Below are positions 25,947 through 34,414 of a stretch of DNA of 64,000 nucleotides, piece after piece (within the stretch, counting starts at the first letter, position 1; every line of letters begins with the position of its first letter). The DNA is taken from NCBI GenBank assembly GCA_965247775.1, contig OZ252031.1:1798001-1862000 (forward strand), in the 5' to 3' direction. The stretch comes from G965247775 sp965247775. GTDB taxonomy: Bacteria > Chloroflexota > Dehalococcoidia > Bin125. The position numbers were made by a program, and so were the translations under genes. The notes beneath the pieces were generated by a model that saw only the letters and a list, made by a program, of their open reading frames with translations, was not told the DNA's origin and did not search any database.

Positions 25947-26261
25947 ATGTCGGTCTACATCATCGTCAATTTGCGGATCCGTGACGCGGACGGGTACCGG
26001 AGATATGTGGAGGGGTTTGGCGAGATTTTCGGTCGCTACCAGGGCACCGTGCTGGCGGCGGACCCGGCGCCGCAGAGCATGGAGGGGGCCTGGCCCTACC
26101 ACCGTACGGCGATCTTGGAGTTCCCAGACAAGGAAGAGGCGCTGCGCTGGTACAACGACCCGGACTACCAGGAGCTGGCGAAGTTGCGCTTTGCGGCCTC
26201 GGGTGGGGACATGGCGCTGATCGCAGGGATGGCCTCGGCCGCGCCGCCGCCGGAGGCGTAG
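25947..26261 (+). CDS. DUF1330 protein
   Basis: 104 residues from the ATG at 25947, after CCGGAGGC. It has the dimeric alpha/beta-barrel DUF1330 pattern: MSVYIIVNLRIRDADGYRRY, FGEIFGRYQGTVLA and the C-terminal RTAILEFPDKEEALRWYNDP. Family members are small, cytoplasmic and of unknown function, often near catabolic genes. Confidence 0.85.
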   Translation: MSVYIIVNLRIRDADGYRRYVEGFGEIFGRYQGTVLAADPAPQSMEGAWPYHRTAILEFPDKEEALRWYNDPDYQELAKLRFAASGGDMALIAGMASAAPPPEA

Positions 26262-26370
26262 ACTCCGACCTGGGCGGGCACGCGGCCGAGGCGCTGACCG
26301 CCGGGGCGGCAAGACCGATCACGCGGGCGCCGAGGGCCGGGCAACGGTCGATCCGGTAACGGCTGCGCGG

Positions 26371-27127
26371 GTGGACCGCGACGTGCTGCGCGCGCAGATC
26401 CGGGAGAAGTACACGGAGGTGGCGCAGGAGCCGGAGAAGGGGTTCCACTTCCACAACGGCCGGCCGCTGGCGGCGATGCTGGGGTACGTGGCGGAGAGGG
26501 TGGACTCGCTGCCGAGTGGGACGGCGGACTCATTCGCGGGGACGGGGAATCCGCTGGCGCTGGGGCGTCTGCCGGCGGGTGTGACGGTCGTGGACTTGGG
26601 CTGCGGCGCGGGCTTCGACAGTTTGCTGGCGGCGCAGCGGGTGGGCCGGCGGGGCGGGTGGTGGGCGTGGACATGACACCGGCGATGCTGGAAGCGGCGC
26701 GGTGGGGAGCGCAGGCGCTGGGCCTGGAGCACGTGGAGTTTCGCGAAGGGACGATCGAGGACCTGCCCGTGGAGTCGGCGAGCGCGGACGTGGTGATCAG
26801 CAACGGCGTGATCAGCCTGTGCCACGACAAAGTGGGGGCGATGCGCGAGGCGGCGCGCGTGTTGAAGCCCGGGGGCGGGCGCAGATCGTGGACATCGTGG
26901 TGCACCGGCCGGTGCCGCAGGAGGCGAAAGATGACATCGACCTCTGGTCCGGTTGAATCGCCGGCGCCCTGCTGACAGCAGAGTGGGAGTGGCTGCTCGA
27001 GCACGCGGGGTTCGTGGACGTGCTGTGGGGTCCGGAGATCGACGGGTTCTCGGGCTCGCGGCATGAGTCGGACGCGGCCGAATTCGAGACACGGGGGATC
27101 AGCTTCCGGGCGCTGAAGGCGGGGTAG
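26371..27127 (+). CDS. ArsM-like SAM methyltransferase with in-frame TGA (candidate Sec) and two indels
   Basis: Arsenite-methyltransferase-like. The frame opens at GTG 26371 with FHFHNGRPLAAMLGYV and SAM motif VVDLGCGAGFDSLLAA. One missing C near 26645 and one missing G in a G-run near 26872 break it. With both restored, 252 residues read through VVGVDMTPAMLEAAR, DVVISNGVISLCHDK and VLKPGGRAQIVDIV. Codon 196 is TGA (26954-26956) in DLWSG-TGA-IAGALL. ArsM relatives have a conserved Cys at this position (GCxAGA). The other As-binding Cys (ISNCV) is Gly here. Both indels sit in homopolymers; the TGA is a substitution relative to Cys and could encode selenocysteine. Confidence 0.6.
26969..26981 (+). 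promoter_or_regulatory. candidate bacterial SECIS after the arsM-like TGA
   Basis: CTGCT-GAC-AGCAG hairpin (5 bp) whose loop begins with G, 17 nt after the TGA. An alternative, AGCAG (26977-26981) with CTGCT (26993-26997) and an 11-nt G-rich loop, lies 20 nt after it. Either fits the loose bSECIS rules (G in the first two loop bases, loop 16-37 nt after UGA), more weakly than the DUF3179 hairpins. Confidence 0.35.
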
Positions 27128-27162
27128 CGATCAAGTCCGCTTCGGGAAGGCCTTTCGATCAG

Positions 27163-27790
27163 TTGGGCGTGAAGCTCACGCTGAGCGGTCCGGCGGAGTC
27201 GTCCGGCAATGCGCTGGCGAAGGCGCTGGCGAAGCAAACGATCGTGGCGACGACGCGCGCCAGCGCGGAGCGGGACGTGACGATCCATGACGCGGCCAGC
27301 GGTGCGACGCAGACGGCGCAGTTGGATGGGGCGCGAGGGAGCGATGGGTCCTACGCAGTGACCTTCGACCGGCTGGGCGTGGAGATCGAGGTGGCCGCGG
27401 AGGCGGGGGACGTGGGGGAAGCGCTGACCAAGCTCGAAGGTCGCCGCGTCGACGCGGCGGACGAGGCCGGGGTGGCGGCGGGACCCCGGCATCTAGTGCT
27501 GTTCGGGGACGAGACGGCGCCGGCGGGGCGACGGGACGGTCTCCCGTGACGATTTCGTGAAGGAGCTGGACGGGGCGCTGGCGCAGCTGGAGCGGGCGCG
27601 GCAGGGGCTGCGGGGGGAGATCGCGGCGCTGTCGCGCCAGGTGGGACGGGCAGCGGACGGAACGGTGGCGGCGGCGGATGTGAACGCGGCGGCGGTGGCG
27701 CGGCAAATCGTGGAGGCGGACCCGGCCCTGCTGCGGAGCAGTCAGGGCGACCCCGGCGCCGCGGCAACCCTGCGGCTGCTCACGGGCTAG
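27163..27790 (+). pseudogene. unknown protein, frameshifted in a G-run
   Basis: The first part opens at TTG 27163 (MGVKLTLSGPAESSGNALAK) and is mixed alpha/beta with the stretch VTFDRLGVEIEVAAE. Near 27515 a GGGG run carries one extra base. Removing it joins to DGTVSRDDFVKELDGALAQL and a helical C-terminus with coiled-coil character, ending at 27790 (208 residues). Total length fits exactly one extra base. No family is recognised. Confidence 0.5.
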
Positions 27791-27840
27791 GAGCCAAGTC
27801 CGGGCGCGGGTCCGGCTGGAGCGGTTTCGGTCGCGGGGGG

Positions 27841-28866
27841 CTACGGGCGAGCGGCGACGGGGTGGCGCCGCTCGGCGCGGGAGGCGAGGTAGGCGCCGAC
27901 CAGGACCAGAGCGATGCCGAGGGGGGCGACGGGGTGGACGCTGTCGTCGCGGACGAGCAGGCCGAGGACGATGGCGACGATGGGGACGAAGTAGACGGCG
28001 ATGTTGGCGCGGGGGGCGCCGACGCGCGAGGCGAGGACGGACATGGCAACGAGGGCGAGGGAACCCGAGAGCAGGGCGAGGCCAACGAGGGCGAGCGTGC
28101 TCGAGAGGGCGAAGTGGGAGCCGTCGAGGCTGACGAGGCCCCATGGGAGGAGGAGGAGGGCGGAGAGGGCCTGGGCGCGGAACACGACGGGCAGGGCGCC
28201 ATAGCGCTGGTTCAGGGGCACCGCGAGGTTGCTGCCGACCCCGAAGCAGAGGATGACGATGAGCATCAGGCCGGTGCCCGCGGGGCTCGCGCTGTCGCCG
28301 GCGGTGCCGGGGATGGAAATGGCGAGGATGCCGGCGAACCCGACGAGAAGGCCGACGGCCTGGGCGCGGGCGGGGCGCCGGCGCAGGAGGAGGGCGGCCA
28401 CGAGGGCGGCGATGAGGGGGACGGCGCCGGCCATCATGCCGGCGAAGGAGGAGTCGACGCGCTGCTGCGCGATCGGGATGACGGCGATGGGCGCGGCCAG
28501 CCAGACGACAGCCATCATGGTCAGGGCGGGCCACTCGCGGCGGGGGAGCGGGGCGAGGGCGCCGGGGACCACGGCGAGGGCGGCCGCCCCCAGCACCAGG
28601 CGAAGGAAGGCGACCAGCCCGGGTTGGAGATCGTCCAGGCTGATGTCGACGAAGAGGAAGGTGGACCCCCAGCAGCCGGCGATGAGGGCCAAGAGGAGCC
28701 AGTGGGTGGGGTGGAAGGCGCCGGCGTGGTGGCCTTCGGCGGTGCCGATGATGCTCGTGGCGGGGCTCGCGGGGCCGGCGGAAGCGGTGCGACCGGTGAC
28801 GGGCTCGTTGGCCACGATGCGGACCTCCCGGGCCACGGGACGCCGGCGCGAGGCCCTGGCGTCCAT
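27841..28866 (-). CDS. EamA/DMT-family transporter
   Basis: 341 residues with about ten transmembrane helices in two EamA repeats, starting after a 50-residue charged N-terminus (true start may be later, near HPTHWLLLALIAGCWG). WGSTFLFVDISL and the second-repeat signature LLSGSLALVAMSVLASRVG are typical. It likely exports a metabolite or amino acid; the substrate is unknown. A second EamA gene lies at 54340-55329. Confidence 0.85.
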   Translation of the reverse strand: MDARASRRRPVAREVRIVANEPVTGRTASAGPASPATSIIGTAEGHHAGAFHPTHWLLLALIAGCWGSTFLFVDISLDDLQPGLVAFLRLVLGAAALAVVPGALAPLPRREWPALTMMAVVWLAAPIAVIPIAQQRVDSSFAGMMAGAVPLIAALVAALLLRRRPARAQAVGLLVGFAGILAISIPGTAGDSASPAGTGLMLIVILCFGVGSNLAVPLNQRYGALPVVFRAQALSALLLLPWGLVSLDGSHFALSSTLALVGLALLSGSLALVAMSVLASRVGAPRANIAVYFVPIVAIVLGLLVRDDSVHPVAPLGIALVLVGAYLASRAERRHPVAARP

Positions 28867-29039
28867 GCTGACAGGGGCCGTAGCTCGTCGCTAGGCGCTG
28901 TCGGTGGGAGCGAGGAGCGCGGCGGCGGGCGGGGATCAGCTGGTGTCGCCAGACTCGAAGCCGTCTGCCAAGATGGCGGGGCCGGTGGCACGGCCAAAGA
29001 ACGCGTCGCCGGGGCGGACCGGCGCGATGCTGCGACGCG

Positions 29040-29320
29040 AGGGCGAGTTTCAGGTCGTCGCGGATTCCAGCGCGCTCAACTTTTCGAGCAGCGCCACCCT
29101 GCCCCCGACGGACGGGTGCGATCATCGGGGGCGGATAAGGAGGGCGACTTCCTCGACCCGGCTCCCCATCACGCCAGCGCGGAAGCATAGATCCCGCGAG
29201 GCAGGAGTTCAGCCCGGCCGGATCGTTCAACGCCGCGCGTGCGCCCCACGCCGCCACTCTGCTCCCTGACGGGACCGTCGCAGTGACCGGCGGCTTCAAC
29301 GTCGGCGGGAGCCCGAGGAG
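29040..29320 (+). pseudogene. kelch-repeat protein remnant
   Basis: In one frame 29197-29305 reads EFSPAGSFNAARAPHAATLL then PDGTVAVTGGFN, a clear kelch blade (TLLPDGxVxVTGG). About 120 nt upstream another frame has SSSATLPP and the adjacent frame has GAIIGGG, an earlier blade. Stops and shifts separate them, and no start is found. It is debris of a kelch/galactose-oxidase-like beta-propeller, probably once secreted. The stretch 28867-29040 shows nothing else I can assign. Confidence 0.6.
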
Positions 29321-29331
29321 ATTTTCATCCG

Positions 29332-30269
29332 GTGCTTGGCACCGCCACCGACGCCGCGCAGACGGTGGTTTTCTTCAACCCCCACCCTGCGTTCCTGCGA
29401 CCCGGTGGCACGATCGCCCTTGTCGAAGGGGACAGCGTTGCACTCGTTGGGATCGACGTGACGGCCTCTCAGTTCCAAGGCACCACAGTTGAGGCTCTTT
29501 GGGTTGCAGCGGTTCGTGGCCAGACGCGCTGCTGTCGCCGCATGACCTGGCGCGGCGGGATCTGTGCAGAGCAGGTGTACTGGCTGGATCGGGTCGGCGG
29601 CGGTCCGTGGCGAACCGCGTCCACCACACCGGCGCCCCGCGACGTGGACAGCATCCGGCTCGCTGCGGCGGCTGCCGCCAGGCGACTGTGGTATCGGTGG
29701 CTCGCCGTAGCGTTTGCTGCCCTCTGCGCGGATGGGGCGTGGCGGGAAGCACTCGCCCGCTACGACGGCACGGACGAGCCGGGCCTCGGGTGCGCGACCA
29801 TACCGTTCCCGCCGATCGTGCCCGCCGTCCTCATCGGGATCTGGCCGTGGGTTCCCGTACCGGAGCGGCCGGCGCTGCTCACGGAGTTGTGGCCTGAGGT
29901 CGGGTACGCCCGGTCCCCCCGCGCGGCCTTGGCGGCGGTGCTGCGATCTACCGGGTTCGCCAGCCCCACGGCGCACCCCTCCCCGCCCAGGGCCCTCTAT
30001 CGGGGCGCAGCCGACCCGGACGCGCCCGACGGCTCTCATGGACCGACGACTTGCGGGTCACCCGCTTCTTCGCCCGCCGGTTCGGGGGCCGGCCTCGCGC
30101 TGTCTACCGGGCGGAACTGCGTACCGCGGACGCCATCCTCGCCTACTTCCCACACCGTATGGAGAGCGAGTACGTCCTGGACCCCTCGGGCCTTGTGAAC
30201 CTGGAGCGCGTCCGTCGGCGTCGGTCAGTCCAGCTCCAGCCCTCACTGCCGCTGGAGTTCCAACGCTGA
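29332..30269 (+). pseudogene. unknown protein, frameshifted
   Basis: A frame opening at GTG 29332 (MLGTATDAAQTVVFFNPHP) runs with sensible composition (ALWVAAVRGQTRCCRRMTW, IPFPPIVPAVLIGIWPWVPV) to about 30035. A neighbouring frame then continues with DLRVTRFFARRFGGRPRAVY and YVLDPSGLVNLERVRRR to 30269. Total length fits one lost base. No family is recognised. The sequence 30270-30565 downstream shows no gene. Confidence 0.4.
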
Positions 30270-30565
30270 GAGGAGGCCGGGCATCGCATGATGCGCAGAT
30301 CGATTTCGGCTGTCACGCCCGGTCTGGTCCCAGGTCGCAGACGATGGCGTGTGGACTCTGCTCGGGTTTCCCTGCCTGGTTCTCAGCAACGCGCTGCTCG
30401 CCCGGTGCTCGCGCCCAGAACCAGACCGCAAGTCCGCTCGATCGCAGTGGGTGCGCGCCCACGCACCCGTGACCCATTCCCGCCTTGGGACTATGCTTCG
30501 CGCCCATCCTTCCATCCCGGCTGCCGCGGATGCGACAGCCCGGACCGCCAGAAAGGCCGTGCGGC

Positions 30566-31807
30566 GTGGTGAAGGTGATTCTGGACATCTATCCGGTGGT
30601 CCGAGCGGAGAGCCAGGACGAGCGGGCGGCGCTGCGACCGCTGGGGCGGAACAGTGAGCGCTACCAGGAGACGCTCCTGGGCACGTTCGATCTCGTCCAA
30701 GCGGCGGACGATCTGGGTCTCTGGGGTGTCGCCACGATCGAGCACCACTTCCACTCCGAGGGCTACGAGGTGAGCCCCAACCCCGGCGTGCTGAACGCCT
30801 ATTGGGCGGCGATCACGAAGCAGATCCACGTGGGGCAGTTGGGGTACGTGATGAGCGCCCAACATCCCATCCGGGTGGCCGAAGAGACGGCGATCCTCGA
30901 CCACATGAGCCAGGGGCGGTTCTTCGTCGGCTTCGCCCGTGGCTATCAAGATCGCTGGACGAACGTGATCGGGCAGCATCTGGGTGCGCGGGCGACGCAC
31001 TCGGACGGCACGGCGGACGACCAGACGAATCGCGATCTCTTCGAGGAGAACGTCGACATCGTCCTGAAGGCCTGGACCCAGGACAGCATTGAGCACAACT
31101 CCCCGCTGTGGCAGATTCCCTACCCCCACGAGGAGGGGATCGAGTGGTGGATGGCCCAGAGTACGAGCCGGCTAGGGGCGGACGGGGAAATCGGTTCGGA
31201 CGGGCGCGTGCATCGCGTCAGCGTGGTGCCCGCCCCCTACCAAAAACCGCACCCGCCGGTGTTCGTGCCGAGCTTGGGGAGCCCGGCATCCGCGGATTAC
31301 TGCGCGCGCCAAGGGTTCGTCTACACCCACGTCATCGGGGGCGAACGCGCCTTGGCGCTTGCTCCGCGTTATGTGACTGTCGCGAAGGATGCGGGACGCC
31401 ATCTGGCCCTGGGCCAGAACCAGGCCGTCGAGCGATTCCTGCAGATCGGGGCAACGCGAGAGGACACGGAACGCAAGCTGGCCAGCTTCGACAGTGACAT
31501 CTACAAGAACTTCTACGATCCCCTCTACCAGCTATTGGACCCGGACCTCGCACTGCCGCCCGATCCCACCACCGCACAGATCGTGCAGGCCCTGCAGGCC
31601 TCACAGATGCACGTCAGCGGGACCGTGGACGAGGTTCGGGATCAACTCGTCGCAGAGTGGGCACAGGTGCCATACGAGTACATCATCATCTCGTGGCACT
31701 ACGCCCAGCAGCCCAAGGAGAGCGTCATCGAGCAATTGGAGATCTTCATGCGGGAGATCAAACCGGCCCTCGATGAACTCACCGCCTACGAGCGCGCGGC
31801 CAACTGA
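30566..31807 (+). CDS. LLM-class flavin-dependent oxidoreductase
   Basis: About 413 residues of the luciferase-like monooxygenase family (FMN or F420-dependent TIM barrel). GTG 30566 is chosen because AAAGG lies just upstream and the product begins VVKVILDIYPV; further upstream the frame is not protein-like. Motifs: GLWGVATIEHHFHSEG, LDHMSQGRFFVGFARGYQ and HPPVFVPSLG. The long insert (about 165-225) resembles the alkanal-monooxygenase alpha-chain-like group. It sits 18 nt upstream of a nitrile-hydratase-beta-like gene and is probably cotranscribed with it. Confidence 0.85.
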   Translation: MVKVILDIYPVVRAESQDERAALRPLGRNSERYQETLLGTFDLVQAADDLGLWGVATIEHHFHSEGYEVSPNPGVLNAYWAAITKQIHVGQLGYVMSAQHPIRVAEETAILDHMSQGRFFVGFARGYQDRWTNVIGQHLGARATHSDGTADDQTNRDLFEENVDIVLKAWTQDSIEHNSPLWQIPYPHEEGIEWWMAQSTSRLGADGEIGSDGRVHRVSVVPAPYQKPHPPVFVPSLGSPASADYCARQGFVYTHVIGGERALALAPRYVTVAKDAGRHLALGQNQAVERFLQIGATREDTERKLASFDSDIYKNFYDPLYQLLDPDLALPPDPTTAQIVQALQASQMHVSGTVDEVRDQLVAEWAQVPYEYIIISWHYAQQPKESVIEQLEIFMREIKPALDELTAYERAAN

Positions 31808-31825
31808 TCGGGGACGGGCGGGCGA

Positions 31826-32527
31826 ATGAATGGGATCCACGATCTCGGCGGAATGCACGGCTTTGGACCGGTGGTGCGGGAGGAGGACGAGGCGCTCTTC
31901 CACGCCGACTGGGAGCGCCGCGTCTTCGGGCTGCTGATGGCGGCCCTGGATCTCGGGTTGTTCAACGTGGACGAGTCGCGCCACGCCAACGAGCGGATGG
32001 CGCCGGCGGACTACCTGGCGGCGAGCTATTACGAGATCTGGCTCGACGGGATCGAGCTGCTGCTGATCGAGAGGGGGCTCGTGACGGAGGAGGAGCTTTC
32101 GGCGCGCAGGGATGAGCCGGAAGCATCACTCGCACCGTCTGGGGTTGATTTCGTCGGGGCGCCCACACTGCTGTCCCCAAACGCCGATCCTGTCTGGTTC
32201 GACTGCCGGCGCGACGCGCAGATGACGGAGCCGCCACGCTTCCGTGCCGGCGAGGGCGTGCGCACGCGCAACACGCACGTCCCGGGACACACCCGTCTGC
32301 CCCGCTACGGGCGGGCGAAGCGGGGCACGATCGATCGGCTGCACGGCGCCTTCATCCTGCCCGACGCGCACGCTCACGGGGGCGGCGAAGCGCCCCAGTA
32401 CGTCTACAGCGTCCGCTTCGAGGGGCAAGACCTGTGGGGCAAGATTCCTTCCCGGCGCGAGGCCGTCTACATCGATCTCTGGGAGAGCTATCTCGCCCCG
32501 CTGGCCGCCGGGCCGGGGGACCCCTGA
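31826..32527 (+). CDS. nitrile hydratase beta-subunit-like protein
   Basis: 233 residues. The N-terminus MNGIHDLGGMHGFGPV with FHADWERRVFGLLMA is characteristic of NHase beta, and the C-terminus has the beta SH3-like fold with FRAGEGVRTRNTHVPGHTRL, LPRYGRAKRGTI and YSVRFEGQDLWG. Beta subunits normally pair with an alpha subunit carrying a Co/Fe Cys-cluster to hydrate nitriles. No alpha gene or activator is adjacent. Gene order: LLM oxidoreductase upstream, convergent DUF3179 genes downstream. Confidence 0.85.
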   Translation: MNGIHDLGGMHGFGPVVREEDEALFHADWERRVFGLLMAALDLGLFNVDESRHANERMAPADYLAASYYEIWLDGIELLLIERGLVTEEELSARRDEPEASLAPSGVDFVGAPTLLSPNADPVWFDCRRDAQMTEPPRFRAGEGVRTRNTHVPGHTRLPRYGRAKRGTIDRLHGAFILPDAHAHGGGEAPQYVYSVRFEGQDLWGKIPSRREAVYIDLWESYLAPLAAGPGDP

Positions 32528-32543
32528 GGGATCTCCCGGCCGC

Positions 32544-34385
32544 CTACCGCTGAGTCTCGACGAGCGCGCGGATGTCGGTCTTGAAGTCGTCGTCCTCGAG
32601 GAGGTCCGACCAGGCGACCTTGTCCTCGTCCCGGTCGACGGCGCCGAAACGCGGGTACTTGAACTTATTCAGCGGGATGGAGCGGAAGACGTAGCGGTCG
32701 ACGGCGAACGCGTACTTCTGCTCCTGCGTTACGTAGCGCTCTGCTCGCTCGGCGGAGCTGCAGCGGTAGATCACGAAGTTGTCCCCCTCGCCGATGGTGG
32801 CGTAGACACCGTTGTCGATGCCGGGGAAGCGTCCCGTGGTCGTGAGCATGGGGTTGAACACGGGGACGTCTTGGTTCATCGGCGTGGCGATGCCCGGCCA
32901 GAGATCCCAGTCGGTCAAGCCCTCGACGATGCGGCGCAGGCCGGGATAGGGCCGTGCCTCGCCGGGAGCGATGCCCTCCAGGGCGTCGACGAAGGTGTCG
33001 TTGCCGACGTGCGCTGACCACTGGACCACGTCCTCTGGGATGCGGACACGTTGCGTCGCGATGTCCGTGTAGATGAACTCCGGGTCCGGGGCGGATTCCA
33101 GAACGACACAGCCGCGGCGGCCACTGTGAGGGTGGAAGTAGCAGTAGTCGTCGGCGGCCGTGGCGTTCTCGAAGCGATGCAGCAGCAGACGATCGCCGTT
33201 CACCCGCACGACGTAGCCCTCGGGGCTCTCCAGAGGCCGCTCCAGGTTGATGATCGCGCGTTCCACCTTGACCTCGTAGCCGGCGGCGCGCCACGTGCCG
33301 ATGGCGGGGGCGAAGCTGCCGGTGTCTAGATCCGGCGCCTCGTCCCACTGCGTCCGCCAGATCTCCCCGCCGGGGTGCGTGTAGCACCAGGAATGCCAGC
33401 GTGTGGGGAAGAAGTGCACCGGCGTGAGCTGCGCGCCTTCGTGCGGACCGGAGAGCGCGAGTCCCTCCAGGCTCCAGACGGACTCCGTGTCCAGATCGAT
33501 GAACTGCCGATCACGGATGGCGAAATCCAGCGGGCGCCCATCCACCCGGCGATCGAAGACCATGGCCTTGAAGCTGTCGGGCTCGGGCCCGGTGAAGATG
33601 ATGATGGGCTGGCCGCCGAGATCGTCGTGGAGGAGACCGCCCTGCCGCTTCAGCTCGTGGAAGGGGTAGGCGCGGAGGACGTCCGGAGTGTTGATGCCGA
33701 TGATCGGCTCGTTCTCCGGGAGTTCGCTATTGAGGTCGATCGCGAGCGAGGTGATGAAGATCTGATCCATGGCCGGCCGGGCGTAGTATTCCTCCGCTCC
33801 GTGGCCCTCGCGGGGGTCCTTTTGCTTGGGGTCGTTGGGGAGGTCCAGGACGAGGGTGTCCGGGTGCAGCTCCTGCCATTCCTTCCAGGTGCATTGGACG
33901 CGGGTGATGGGTTCCAGAAGGGACCCCTCCAGCTCCCCGGAGAAGCAGTACCCCTCGGAAGGGAACCAGAGACTCTCAGTATTCTCATCGCGGGCCAGCG
34001 CCTGTGCGTTGATGATCCCGCAGTGGGCCCACACGATGCGTGTCTGGTTCAGCTGACCGCTGAACGCGTCGCCCGTGCCGCAGCGCTCTCAAGTGGAGTA
34101 GACGATGGGGTCGCCGCCGATGGTGTCGTCCAGATGGTGGTTCATGTCCAAGATGAACATGGGGTAGGCCTTGGCCTCGCCGTTGTGGTAGATGCCGACG
34201 ACATGGTCATCGTCCAGCATGAAGTCGGCGGCGGCGGCGGGGATGCATTGCGGATCTCGCAGGGGATAGAACACCTCACGGCGCATGCGCGGCGTGGAGA
34301 AGAAGGCCTTGCTCTCGTCCCACTTGCCGATATGCCCGGCGATGCGTTCTTTTTCCTCTTCGGTGCGGTAGCGCGTAACCTTCAT
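32544..34385 (-). CDS. double-DUF3179 protein A, candidate selenoprotein (Sec99)
   Basis: 613 residues if TGA at 34089-34091 (codon 99) is read as selenocysteine. Up to it the frame gives MKVTRYRTEEEKERIAGHIG and GEAKAYPMFILDMNHHLDD, then IGGDPIVYST-TGA-ERCGTGDAFSG. DUF3179 proteins have a CxxC at this point (VVVTYCPLC); here it becomes UxxC. After the TGA the same frame runs 515 codons without interruption: VWAHCGIINAQALAR, ESLWFPSEGYCFSGEL, TWKEWQELHPDTLVLDLP, then a second DUF3179 half (IIGINTPDVLRAYPF, DLGGQPIIIFTGPE) and a C-terminal region. No signal peptide, so cytoplasmic. It is last in the ABC-transporter operon, 29 nt after paralogue B. DUF3179 function is unknown; UxxC suggests redox chemistry. 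Confidence 0.85.
34047..34065 (-). promoter_or_regulatory. bacterial SECIS hairpin of DUF3179 gene A
   Basis: On the minus strand GTTCAGC-GGTCA-GCTGAAC forms a perfect 7-bp stem with a 5-nt loop beginning GGU. It starts 23 nt after the TGA, so the loop lies about 31 nt downstream, within the range known for bacterial SECIS elements, which carry GU in the apical loop for SelB. Confidence 0.7.
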
Positions 34386-34414
34386 GGCGGGCTCCTTCCC
34401 GGCACCCCGGCGGG

